A DNA stretch of 11,403 nucleotides, from positions 1-11,403 of the forward strand of contig JBKGZI010000175.1 of assembly GCA_046545675.1 (NCBI GenBank), in the 5' to 3' direction. Origin of the DNA: CAYLTX01 sp046545675 (GTDB taxonomy: Bacteria; Myxococcota_A; Bradymonadia; Bradymonadales; Bradymonadaceae). Shown piece by piece: positions 1 through 7,006 of the stretch. Below the pieces are notes generated by a model. It was given only the letters and a program-made list of their open reading frames with translations, was not told the DNA's origin and searched no databases. Every line of letters begins with the position of its first letter. Position 1 is the stretch's first letter. The translations under genes were made by a program, and so were the position numbers.

Positions 1-231
1 GCCCAACTCGACGCTGCTCCCTTCCGGGGGCTCGAGGCTCCACCGAAAGAGCAGCGGATCTCCGTCGGGATCGGCGCTCGAGGAGCCGTCGACGACGACC
101 GCCTCGCCGACGGTGACCGTGCTGAGCTCGGCGGAGAGCGCGGCTGTCGGCGCCTGATTGGGCTCGTCGCCGCAGGCGAGCGGCGCGAGCATCAGAGCAG
201 CGATCAAATAACGGAAAGCAGTTTTTCGCAT
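1..231 (-). CDS. PKD-type surface lipoprotein, N-terminal part (runs off left edge)
   Basis: Reading the minus strand from ATG at 231 gives 77 codons with no stop up to the window edge. The N-terminus has a short charged region (MRKTAFR), a hydrophobic stretch and a lipobox LAPLAC, with Cys20 as the likely lipidated residue, so this should be an exported lipoprotein. The following residues (about 27-75: QAPTAALSA, then VVVDGSSSADPDGDPL and FRWSLEPPEGS) follow the pattern of a PKD/immunoglobulin-like domain, including the SxDPDGDPL-FRW core. PKD domains are extracellular adhesion or binding modules. A Shine-Dalgarno-like GAGG lies 5 nt before the ATG. It reads in the same direction as the exporter upstream of it, after an 83-nt gap. 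Full length and further domains cannot be seen. Confidence 0.85.
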   Translation of the reverse strand, partial: MRKTAFRYLIAALMLAPLACGDEPNQAPTAALSAELSTVTVGEAVVVDGSSSADPDGDPLLFRWSLEPPEGSSVELG

Positions 232-314
232 ATCGCCTCAGCCGAACTGACACCAAGAACCGAGAACTTTCACGGGCCGGCAAATAATGCGGTGACGGCT
301 TTACCCGACAAGAG

Positions 315-2942
315 TCACTCCCCGCCGACCAACCATTGAATATCATATTTCTCGCCCAACCATAAGATCGCGGGCAAGACGAGGAGGGTGGCGACCAGCG
401 TGCTGGCGATGCCGGCGATGGCCAAATAGCCGATCGACTGCAGCCCGTCGTGGCTGGTCACTGCCAGGCCACCAAAGCCGATCATCGAGGTCACCGAGGT
501 CATCACGATCGCCGAGCCCACCTTGCGCATGACCGCGCCGACCGAGCCGGGGCCGAGGTCGCGATAATGGTGATAGAAGTGGACGCCGTCATCGACGCCG
601 ATGCCGATGATCACCGGCAAGATGATCACGTTGAAGAAGTCGAGCCGGATCCCCAACCATCCCGCCAGACCAAACATCCACAACGCGCCGAGCAAGAGCG
701 GCGTGAGCGCCACCAGCCCGCGGAACGGGTGGCGGAAGACGAACGCCAGAATCAAGAAGACGACCACGAGCGCGATGCCCATCATCCGAACGCCGTCGGT
801 CTTGATCTCGTCGAGCATCGCCACGTAGATATACGCCTGACTGCCGATGCGGAAATCGACCCCGGACGCCTCCCGCACATCCTGCAACTGCGTCAGGTAG
901 CGCCGCGCGTCGACGCCGTTCATCGCGTTGACCGCCGAGTTGACGTAGACGATGTATTCGAAGGCGATCTCCTCGCCTTCGGCCGGCGGGTGAGCCGCGT
1001 CGCCGGACTCCCTGAACAGGCGCTTGGACCACGGCGGCAGGTCGTAGACGTCGACCGGATCGGCGTCGAGGCTCACGGAGAGCTCGTCGACGCGCTCGCG
1101 GTCTTTTTTGTCGAGCACCGACAGGTCCTCGTCGGCGAGCAGCTCGTCGATGCGGCGAATCTCGACGATGCGCTCCTCTTGCTCCTGGCGGGTGCCGGGC
1201 ACGAACGCGTGGATCGAGCCCAACGAGCGCACCGTGTCGAGCTCGCCATTTTCGAGCCGCTCGTCCATGAGCCGGAAGACGTCGCGGGCGTCTTCGGGGT
1301 CGTCGAAAAGCAAGACCGTCGGCGTCGAGGACTGCGCGCTGCCGACCGCGCTGGTCCACTTCGCACCGGTCGAAGTCTGCTCTCGGGGCGGCTCGAAGGT
1401 CTCCGGCTCCATCTCGCCGCGCGCCTCGATGGCGTGCTTGACGACCACCCGAGCCCGGTGGGCGGCCTCAGCCTCGGCAGCTTGCGCGGGGGACTGCTCT
1501 TCTTCTTGTTCGGCCCACGGCCACTCGATCTGGCCGATATCGTGGAAATCGTCCTCGAAGCCGACCTTGGGCAGTTGGGTCATCGCCAACGCGACAAAAC
1601 CCGCGGCGGCCAGCAAAAAGAGCGGCGCAAATCGGCGCACACGCGCCTCATTGAACAGGCTTCCGGGCGCGAGTCCCAAAAACGTCGACCCCGGCGCGGA
1701 GGGCTTGTGCGCCAAGACGTGTTGGACGGTCAAAATCAGCGCCGGCAACACGACCAGCATCGCCAAGAGCGTGCATATGACGCCGATGCTGGCCACCTGG
1801 CCAAATTGGCTCAGGCCGCGAAATTGCGCAAACGACAGCACCACGAAGGTGACGAACGTGGTGAACGCCCCGATCACCGTGGCCCTGCCGGTGGTGCTAT
1901 AGCAGCCCACCAACGCGTCGACCGGCTCCATCCCCTCGGCGCGCAGATGGTTGTAGCCGCTCAATAGATGAATGCTGAAGTCGATCGCCAGGCCCAGCAA
2001 AATCGCGAAGATGAACACCGTGACGGTGGTCAACTCGCCGAAGATCGAAAACCCGATCGCCAGCGTCCAAAGCACGCCCATGATCAGCGGGGTGAGCACG
2101 AAGCTCACCGCGCGAAGCCGCCTGAAGTACAACCCGATGACCAAAAACAGCCCCAAGATCGTGAAGATCGCCGAGATCCGCACGTCGCTCAGAATGGAGC
2201 CATACTCCTTCTGGCGGTTGACCAGCCCGCCGCCGTATTCGAGCTTCATCTCGGGATGGTAGCTCGACGGGTCCAGCGAATGGCCGACCTCATCGACCTT
2301 GTCGAGCAGCCGGTTGGTCGCCTCCAGGTTGGTCGACGACTCGACGAATCGCACCACGATGGTCATCGAGTAGCCGTCGTCGCTGACCAGATATTCTTTG
2401 TACTCCTGGTGGGCCTGATCGTCGTATTTTTGCTCGATGTCGTCGGTCTTCAGGCCCTCGTCCTTCTCGCTGCCCCCGAGGTCGACGAACAGCGGGTTGG
2501 CCTTCTTTTTCTTGTCGCGAATCTTCTCTTTGATTCGATCGTGCAGCGTGCGCAGATCGTCGGGCTGCAGGTAGAGGAGCTTGTGCTCCTCGAAGAATCT
2601 CTTGTCATTTTTATAATGCGCCAGCGCGACCTGATCGAGCTGGCGCAGCTCGTCGGCGTAATCTTTGACGAAGCGCTTATTGGCCTGCCCGTCGGGCGAG
2701 TCGATCACCACGAACAACGCCGAGCCGCTGCCGACCCGGTCGCCGACCTCTTCCATGGCCTGGTAGGCCTCTGAGGAGGTGGGCAGCAGCGCCTTGAAGT
2801 CGCTGTTGATATTCCACTGGCTGGCGATCACCCACACGGCCAACGCGCTGATCAGCACGCTGAGCGCGCTGATCAGCAGATAATGGCGCCCGACGAACTG
2901 ACGAAAGAAGACCGAGATGAAGCGCTTGAGTAGGGATGTCAT
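315..2942 (-). CDS. RND superfamily / MMPL-type exporter, 875 residues
   Basis: The protein has the two-fold layout of RND/MMPL exporters. TM1 is at about residues 21-40, followed by a large periplasmic loop (41-253), TM2-6 (about 254-405), TM7 (439-457), a second large loop (458-717) and TM8-12 (718-862). Each half carries the conserved acidic motif in its fourth helix, GLAIDFSIHL (317-326) and GIGVDDGVHF (780-789), the aspartates thought to relay protons. The start of the first loop (NINSDFKALLP) resembles the COG1033-type exporters that include the hopanoid transporter HpnN. The length suits that family, but the substrate cannot be assigned. The second loop contains an unusually acidic Glu/Ala-rich segment (about 478-520) and another charged stretch (about 585-660). 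It is an inner-membrane protein, probably exporting lipids or hydrophobic molecules. The ATG at 2942 is followed by a good TM1; its upstream SD is weak. Confidence 0.93.
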   Translation of the reverse strand: MTSLLKRFISVFFRQFVGRHYLLISALSVLISALAVWVIASQWNINSDFKALLPTSSEAYQAMEEVGDRVGSGSALFVVIDSPDGQANKRFVKDYADELRQLDQVALAHYKNDKRFFEEHKLLYLQPDDLRTLHDRIKEKIRDKKKKANPLFVDLGGSEKDEGLKTDDIEQKYDDQAHQEYKEYLVSDDGYSMTIVVRFVESSTNLEATNRLLDKVDEVGHSLDPSSYHPEMKLEYGGGLVNRQKEYGSILSDVRISAIFTILGLFLVIGLYFRRLRAVSFVLTPLIMGVLWTLAIGFSIFGELTTVTVFIFAILLGLAIDFSIHLLSGYNHLRAEGMEPVDALVGCYSTTGRATVIGAFTTFVTFVVLSFAQFRGLSQFGQVASIGVICTLLAMLVVLPALILTVQHVLAHKPSAPGSTFLGLAPGSLFNEARVRRFAPLFLLAAAGFVALAMTQLPKVGFEDDFHDIGQIEWPWAEQEEEQSPAQAAEAEAAHRARVVVKHAIEARGEMEPETFEPPREQTSTGAKWTSAVGSAQSSTPTVLLFDDPEDARDVFRLMDERLENGELDTVRSLGSIHAFVPGTRQEQEERIVEIRRIDELLADEDLSVLDKKDRERVDELSVSLDADPVDVYDLPPWSKRLFRESGDAAHPPAEGEEIAFEYIVYVNSAVNAMNGVDARRYLTQLQDVREASGVDFRIGSQAYIYVAMLDEIKTDGVRMMGIALVVVFLILAFVFRHPFRGLVALTPLLLGALWMFGLAGWLGIRLDFFNVIILPVIIGIGVDDGVHFYHHYRDLGPGSVGAVMRKVGSAIVMTSVTSMIGFGGLAVTSHDGLQSIGYLAIAGIASTLVATLLVLPAILWLGEKYDIQWLVGGE

Positions 2943-2949
2943 CGTTGCA

Positions 2950-2996
2950 TTGACTCTTGCTTTGACTCACGAAGGACGCTTATGAAACAAGCGTCC
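2950..2996. promoter_or_regulatory. Operator-like repeats in divergent intergenic region
   Basis: The 88-nt gap between the divergently read exporter and first glycosyltransferase holds a perfect inverted repeat, GGACGCTT (2974-2981) and AAGCGTCC (2989-2996), with a 7-nt AT-rich spacer. Just left of it are two direct copies of TTGACTC (2950-2956 and 2962-2968), 12 nt apart. The symmetry and position suit binding of a dimeric regulator controlling either or both genes, but a leader hairpin is equally possible. I could not pair the TTGACT boxes with a convincing -10 element at 16-18 nt. Confidence 0.4.
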
Positions 2997-3030
2997 GATA
3001 TCGACCATACCGCTCGCACCGTTGGACTGC

Positions 3031-4194
3031 ATGTCCCGCAAAAAAGACAAGTCTCATACCGACGCCACCGTGATGATCGACGCCCGTTATATCAGCGGGC
3101 AAACCAGCGGCATCGGGCGCTATACACAACATCTGATCGAAGAGATCCTCGAGTTGGATTCGGGGATTGAGCTCGAGCTGATCACCCACCCGAGCCGGCC
3201 CGAGCCCTTCGAGTCCGCCCGGGTATCATGTCAGACGTTCGGGGCCGCTCCAAATTCACTGCGCACCAGATTTCTTCTGTCGCGCTCGGTCGACCTCGAC
3301 GGGGTCGACCTCTTTCATTCCCCGTTTAATATTTTGCCCGCCAACCTCGGCGTGCCCAGCGTCTTTACGCTGCACGACATCATGTGGCTGCTCGATACTA
3401 GCTACTGCACCGATAGCTGGTGGCGCAAGTTGGTCACCGGGACTTTCTACCGTCAGATGATCCCACGCTCGATGGACCAAGCCACGCGCGTGCTGACGGT
3501 CTCGGATCACTCCCGCCAATCCATCGAAGATTATTTCCCGGACATGCGAGGTCGGGTACACGTGACCTACAACGGGGTGGACCCGTTTTTTCGTCCGATG
3601 AGTCCCGAAGAGGGCTGGCCGATGTTGTCGAAATGGCTGGCTCCGCGCTCGCGCTTTGTGCTCGTGGTCGGCCAGGGCTCACCGTATAAGAACCACGACG
3701 GGGCGCTGGCCGGATTCATCGAGGCGTTCCGCGACCAGCCCGACGTCTACTTCGTGCTGGTACGCCGGCTGACCCGCGGCCCGGCCAGCAGGCTGCGCCA
3801 ATTGATGGCCGACCCGGACGTCGCCTCGCGGATCATCCAGCTCGACTACGTCTCCGGCGACGAGCTGCGCGCGCTGTTCAGCCTGGCGCACGTCTTCCTA
3901 TTTCCGTCGCACTACGAAGGATTCGGCCTGCCCGCCCTCGAGGCGATGTCCTGCGGCACCCCGGTGGTCACCTCCAACCAGGGCGCGCCCGCCGAAGTCG
4001 CCGGCCCGGCCGCGCTCACCGCCGACCCGAAATCCCCCGTCGACATCGCCCGGGCGCTCAGGCGCCTATTCGAGGACGACGAATTATGGCACAAACAACG
4101 CCAGCGCGGCCTCGAGCACGCCCACGAATTCACCTGGCGCCGCTGCGCCCGCGACACGCTCGATGTGTATCGGAAGGTGCTGGATGAACGATGA
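3031..4194 (+). CDS. GT4-family glycosyltransferase (GT-B fold), first of a tandem pair
   Basis: The protein (387 residues from ATG 3031) is a retaining-type glycosyltransferase of the GT4/RfaB class. Near the N-terminus MIDARYISGQTSGIGRYTQ is the usual glycine-containing acceptor-side start. HDIMWL is around residue 115, YNGVDPFFRP around 180, and VVGQGSPYKNHDGAL (about 212-227) begins the C-terminal Rossmann half. The nucleotide-sugar signature EGFGLPALEAM carries the E-x7-E pair at Glu296 and Glu304. It should transfer a sugar from a nucleotide donor to a lipid-linked or glycan acceptor in the cytoplasm. No signal peptide or membrane helix is seen. The frame is also open from a TTG at 3022; ATG 3031 is preferred, though neither has a good SD, and ATG 3073, just before the conserved core, is also possible. 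Sugar and linkage cannot be told. Confidence 0.92.
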   Translation: MSRKKDKSHTDATVMIDARYISGQTSGIGRYTQHLIEEILELDSGIELELITHPSRPEPFESARVSCQTFGAAPNSLRTRFLLSRSVDLDGVDLFHSPFNILPANLGVPSVFTLHDIMWLLDTSYCTDSWWRKLVTGTFYRQMIPRSMDQATRVLTVSDHSRQSIEDYFPDMRGRVHVTYNGVDPFFRPMSPEEGWPMLSKWLAPRSRFVLVVGQGSPYKNHDGALAGFIEAFRDQPDVYFVLVRRLTRGPASRLRQLMADPDVASRIIQLDYVSGDELRALFSLAHVFLFPSHYEGFGLPALEAMSCGTPVVTSNQGAPAEVAGPAALTADPKSPVDIARALRRLFEDDELWHKQRQRGLEHAHEFTWRRCARDTLDVYRKVLDER

Positions 4195-4200
4195 CGGTCG

Positions 4201-4318
4201 GAGATTCCCTCCCCGCCCGAAGGGAAGGGGAGGATCAAGGAGGGGGCCTTTAACCGTGAAAGCAACAACCCCACCTTGATCCTCCCCACGCTGAAAAACG
4301 CGCGGGGAGGGAGATTTT
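4201..4318. repeat. Nested inverted-repeat element between the two glycosyltransferases
   Basis: The gap between the two glycosyltransferase genes is dominated by an imperfect palindrome. The inner arms are GGGGAGGATCAAGGAGGGG (4227-4245) and its reverse complement at 4269-4287 with one mismatch. The outer arms are TCCCTCCCCGC (4206-4216) and GCGGGGAGGGA (4302-4312), a perfect 11-nt match. A 23-nt loop (4246-4268) separates the inner arms. Each half can also fold alone: CCTCCCC (4208-4214) pairs with GGGGAGG (4227-4233), and CCTCCCC (4281-4287) pairs with GGGGAGG at 4304-4310. So the element reads as two copies of one hairpin unit in opposite orientation, the arrangement of REP/BIME-like or miniature mobile elements. 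No transposase is nearby. Confidence 0.75.
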
Positions 4319-4325
4319 CGCCAAC

Positions 4326-4353
4326 CCCCAAGCCTCAAACCCCAAGCCCCAAG
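4326..4353 (+). repeat. Degenerate heptamer tandem repeat (CCCCAAG)4 before a start codon
   Basis: Four consecutive 7-nt units, CCCCAAG, CCTCAAA, CCCCAAG and CCCCAAG, end 6 nt before the ATG of the second glycosyltransferase. The tract is C-rich and A-containing, with almost no G, so it supplies no Shine-Dalgarno site. Confidence 0.65.
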
Positions 4354-4359
4354 CCCGCC

Positions 4360-5502
4360 ATGTCCCGCATCTACCTCGACGCCCGCAACATCACCGCCCG
4401 GCCCGCCGGGGTGGCGCGCTATGCGCTCAGCCTCATCCCCGAGCTCATCCGACAGGCCCCTCAACACGACTACGTGGTGGTGCGCCACAGCTCCAATAAG
4501 ACGCCCATCGAGGTGCTCGGCTACGACCTGACCGAGGCCTGGATCGACACCCCGATCGATAACCTGCACAACTTCGCCCTCGGCGCCCCCGCGCTGCGCG
4601 GGCTCTTCGACACCCACGGCGCGCCGGATCTCTACCACGACCTCTTCCACATCCTGCCGCTGGGCCTGCGCCTTCGCGCTCCCAGGGACTTCAAGGTGGT
4701 GGTCACGCTGCACGATCTGGTGTGGCTGGACTACCCGCACCAATCCCAGCCCAACTGGCTGGCGGCCGAGGCCATTCGCGCGTTTGCCCGGGCGGCAATT
4801 CCCTACGCGCTCGACAGCGCCGACCACGTCATCAGCGTCTCCGAGCCGACCGCCAGACGCGCGCGCCGCTGGCTGAAGAGCGGCCGGTTTACGACCATCC
4901 CCCACGGGGTGACCCACGAATTCTTCCGGCCGTGGCCGCCGCCGCGCGAGACGCTGCCGGAGGTCGTCGACGACCAGATCCCCTACGTCGTCGCCATCGG
5001 CAACGACAAACCCTATAAGAACCTGCACCGGCTCATCGACGCCTTCGCCCGCGCGCTACCCGAGATCGGAGACGCTCGCTTGGTGCTCATCGGCAACTGC
5101 GCCGGCCTCGAGGACCAGATCGCCTGGTCGGGCGTCGCAGACAAGGTGATCCTGACAGGCTTTTTGAGCGACACCGAGCTGCGCCAGGTCCTCGGCCACG
5201 CCCGATTATTCGTCTTCCCCTCGCTGGTCGAGGGCTTCGGCCTGCCGGTGCTCGAGGCCATGGCCATGGGCGTGCCCACCGCGGTCAGCGACCTCGAGCC
5301 GATGCGCACCGTCGCCGGCAACGCGGGCATCAAATTCGACCCGCACAACACCGGCGATCTCGCCAAGGCGATTACCCGCGTGATGACCAGCGACGCCACC
5401 CACGCCAGCCTCAGCGAGCGCGGCCAACGCCGCGCAGCGGAGTTCCGCTGGCCGCTGACCGCGCGGAAGACGTTGCAGGTATACAAGAAAGTGTTGGGAT
5501 AA
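4360..5502 (+). CDS. GT4-family glycosyltransferase (GT-B fold), second of a tandem pair
   Basis: The protein is 380 residues and is built like its upstream neighbour. It starts MSRIYLDARNITARPAGVAR, aligning with the first enzyme's DARYISGQTSGIGR segment. It has HDLVWLDYPH (119-128), IPHGVTHEFFRP (180-191), VAIGNDKPYKNLHRLIDAF at 211-229 and the donor-site signature EGFGLPVLEAM with the E-x7-E pair Glu291 and Glu299. It should be a cytoplasmic sugar transferase acting after or before its partner in the same glycan. The frame is open 28 codons further upstream to an ATG at 4276, but that stretch is translated repeat DNA (biased NARGGRFSPTPKPQTPSPKP), so ATG 4360, immediately before the conserved core, is the likely start. 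There is no recognisable SD, so translation may be leaderless-like or coupled. The TAA is followed at once by a structured inverted repeat. Confidence 0.92.
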   Translation: MSRIYLDARNITARPAGVARYALSLIPELIRQAPQHDYVVVRHSSNKTPIEVLGYDLTEAWIDTPIDNLHNFALGAPALRGLFDTHGAPDLYHDLFHILPLGLRLRAPRDFKVVVTLHDLVWLDYPHQSQPNWLAAEAIRAFARAAIPYALDSADHVISVSEPTARRARRWLKSGRFTTIPHGVTHEFFRPWPPPRETLPEVVDDQIPYVVAIGNDKPYKNLHRLIDAFARALPEIGDARLVLIGNCAGLEDQIAWSGVADKVILTGFLSDTELRQVLGHARLFVFPSLVEGFGLPVLEAMAMGVPTAVSDLEPMRTVAGNAGIKFDPHNTGDLAKAITRVMTSDATHASLSERGQRRAAEFRWPLTARKTLQVYKKVLG

Positions 5503-5553
5503 CGGTGCCAGGCCATCTTGGCCTGGATCCAGGGCTGGGAAGCCCTGGCACCG
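5503..5553. repeat. Perfect three-way-junction inverted repeat in convergent gap (possible bidirectional terminator)
   Basis: Starting one base after the glycosyltransferase stop, 51 nt pair almost completely. The outer stem is CGGTG (5503-5507) with CACCG (5549-5553). Arm A is CCAGGCCA/TGGCCTGG (5508-5515, 5519-5526) with a 3-nt loop. Arm B is CCAGGGCT/AGCCCTGG (5529-5536, 5541-5548) with a GGGA loop. Only AT (5527-5528) links the arms. The same fold forms on both strands. It lies between convergent genes and could end transcription both ways, but neither strand has a U-tract, so a REP-like repeat is equally plausible. Confidence 0.7.
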
Positions 5554-5557
5554 GTGT

Positions 5558-6208
5558 TCATGTCACAAGCTCGAAGATCTCCTGCGCCAACTCGTCTTTG
5601 CTCCGCCCCGCATCCAAGCGCACGATCCGCTCGCCCTCTTCTTCCAGCGCGTCCATCACCTGCGCATAGCGCCGCTCCAGGCGCTCGAGCTTCTCGCGGG
5701 TCTCGTAGATATCGCGGCTGGCGCGGCCTCCCATGCGCGACAGGCACAGGTCGACCGACGCCTCCAAAAAGATCGTGACGTCCGGGGTGATCGCGCGCTC
5801 GTTGAGCGTGCGTACCCACTCCAGATCCATCTCGTCGCCGTCGTCGACGTCGCCCTGGTAGGCAAACGACGAGTGGTAATAGCGGTCGCTGACCACGGCC
5901 TTGCCGGCCGCGCGCGCCGGCTCGACGCCGGCACGGATATGGTCGAGGCGGTCGGCGGCGAAGAGCAACGCGAGCACCTCGCGGCCCACCGGCTCGACGC
6001 CACCGTCGGCCGTCGGCGTGACCACACGCTGCGAGAGCATCTGCCGGATCAACACGCCCACCGGCCCATCGGACGGCTCCCGCGTACCCACCGCCGGCTG
6101 GCCCTCGGCGATGAGCCGCTCGACCAACAACCCGGTCTGCGTGGTCGTCCCCGCCCCATCCAACCCCTCGATCACCACAAACGGCGGACTCTCGAATAAT
6201 TCGCTCAT
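5558..6208 (-). CDS. tmk: dTMP (thymidylate) kinase with atypical P-loop
   Basis: The protein (216 residues, a normal length) phosphorylates dTMP to dTDP with ATP, in the cytoplasm, in dTTP synthesis. Diagnostic features are VVIEGLDGAGTTTQ (11-24) at the P-loop, TREP (42-45), the DR(Y/H) motif in SDRYYHSSFAYQG (107-119) and an Arg-rich lid around 162-180 (GRASRDIYETREKLERLERR). The P-loop lacks the invariant Walker A lysine: family consensus GxDGxGKTT reads GLDGAGTTT here, with Thr21 (codon ACG) in the Lys position. All else looks intact, so it may be active with another residue supplying the charge, or a divergent paralogue. A strong SD (GAGAGGAAGGG) precedes ATG 6208. It is the last gene of the minus-strand cluster, 22 nt after the crotonase. 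Confidence 0.9.
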   Translation of the reverse strand: MSELFESPPFVVIEGLDGAGTTTQTGLLVERLIAEGQPAVGTREPSDGPVGVLIRQMLSQRVVTPTADGGVEPVGREVLALLFAADRLDHIRAGVEPARAAGKAVVSDRYYHSSFAYQGDVDDGDEMDLEWVRTLNERAITPDVTIFLEASVDLCLSRMGGRASRDIYETREKLERLERRYAQVMDALEEEGERIVRLDAGRSKDELAQEIFELVT

Positions 6209-6230
6209 CCCTTCCTCTCAGTAAAAAAGC

Positions 6231-6995
6231 TCAATCTTCGCTACCACGCCCCAAAAACGCCCCCACCCGCCGATGGTGCTCCTCCGAGGCCCACAGCTTC
6301 GAGAACGCCTCGACCTCGGCCTCGATAGCCTCGCTGCGCGGCATCTCGCGGGCTCGCAGCGCGCCGCGTTTGAGGGCGCCGATCATCTCGCGCTCCTGAC
6401 GGCCGAGGCGCTCGGCGAGCGCGTGGACGCCCTCAGTGAGGCCGGCGCGGGGCAGCACGCGGTCGATGAGACCGGCGATCATGGCCTCCTCGGCGTTGAC
6501 GTGAGCCTCCTCGGCGAGCCAGCGTAGCGTCATTCGGCGGCCGACGGCCTCGACCAGGCGGGTCAGCCCGCCCCAGCCGGGTGTGACGTGAAATTTTGCC
6601 TGCGTCAGCCCGAAGACGACGTCCTCGGCCGCGTAGCGAAAATCAAAGGCCAAGAGCGTCTCGCAGCCGCCGCCGTAGGCGTCGCCGTTGATCGCAGCGA
6701 TGGTCCAGCAATCGAGCCGCTCGAGGCGCTCGAGGATCGCCTTCATGCGCTCGGCCATCTCGGCGGCCTGATCGGCAGTGGTCAACTCAGCGAACTTGCG
6801 CAGATCTCCGCCGGAGATAAAGCACCTCTCGCCGGCGCCGCGCAGCACGAAGACGCGCCAATCAGGCTCGTCCTCGAGCCTGTCGACGACCGCCTCGAGC
6901 TCGCCCATCACCTCGAAATCAATGGCGTTTAAAGCCTCCGGGCGATCGATGGTCGCGTGCAGGATCGGCCCCTGCTCTTCGATGATCAGGCTCAT
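6231..6995 (-). CDS. Crotonase/enoyl-CoA hydratase superfamily protein, possibly an acyl-CoA decarboxylase
   Basis: The protein (254 residues) has the crotonase fold signatures. The first oxyanion-hole strand is CFISGGDL (58-65), the second is NGDAYGGGCE (103-112), and FGLTQAKFHVTPGWGGLTRLVE follows in two parts (128-140 and 141-149). The two glutamates that perform water addition in classical enoyl-CoA hydratase (Glu144 and Glu164 of the rat enzyme) align with Gln132 and Arg158, so simple hydratase activity is unlikely. The segment PGWGGLTRLVEAVG, the SGGDLRKFAEL strand and the C-terminal tail recall ECHDC1, the ethylmalonyl/methylmalonyl-CoA decarboxylase, from memory of that family, so a decarboxylase or repair role on acyl-CoA is a reasonable hypothesis. 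It lies between the HEAT lipoprotein (11-nt gap) and tmk (22-nt gap). The SD before ATG 6995 is weak. Confidence 0.88.
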   Translation of the reverse strand: MSLIIEEQGPILHATIDRPEALNAIDFEVMGELEAVVDRLEDEPDWRVFVLRGAGERCFISGGDLRKFAELTTADQAAEMAERMKAILERLERLDCWTIAAINGDAYGGGCETLLAFDFRYAAEDVVFGLTQAKFHVTPGWGGLTRLVEAVGRRMTLRWLAEEAHVNAEEAMIAGLIDRVLPRAGLTEGVHALAERLGRQEREMIGALKRGALRAREMPRSEAIEAEVEAFSKLWASEEHHRRVGAFLGRGSED

Positions 6996-7006
6996 ATTAT
7001 TCTCGC

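Noticed and set aside
450..1967. 505-codon plus-strand open frame opposite the MMPL exporter
   Set aside because: Composition is dominated by Arg, His, Asp and Ala without any domain, as expected from the antisense of a high-GC gene. The minus-strand exporter has clear motifs throughout.
4276..4359. N-terminal extension of the second glycosyltransferase from ATG 4276
   Set aside because: It translates the inverted repeat and heptamer tract, giving a biased peptide. The conserved protein begins at 4360.
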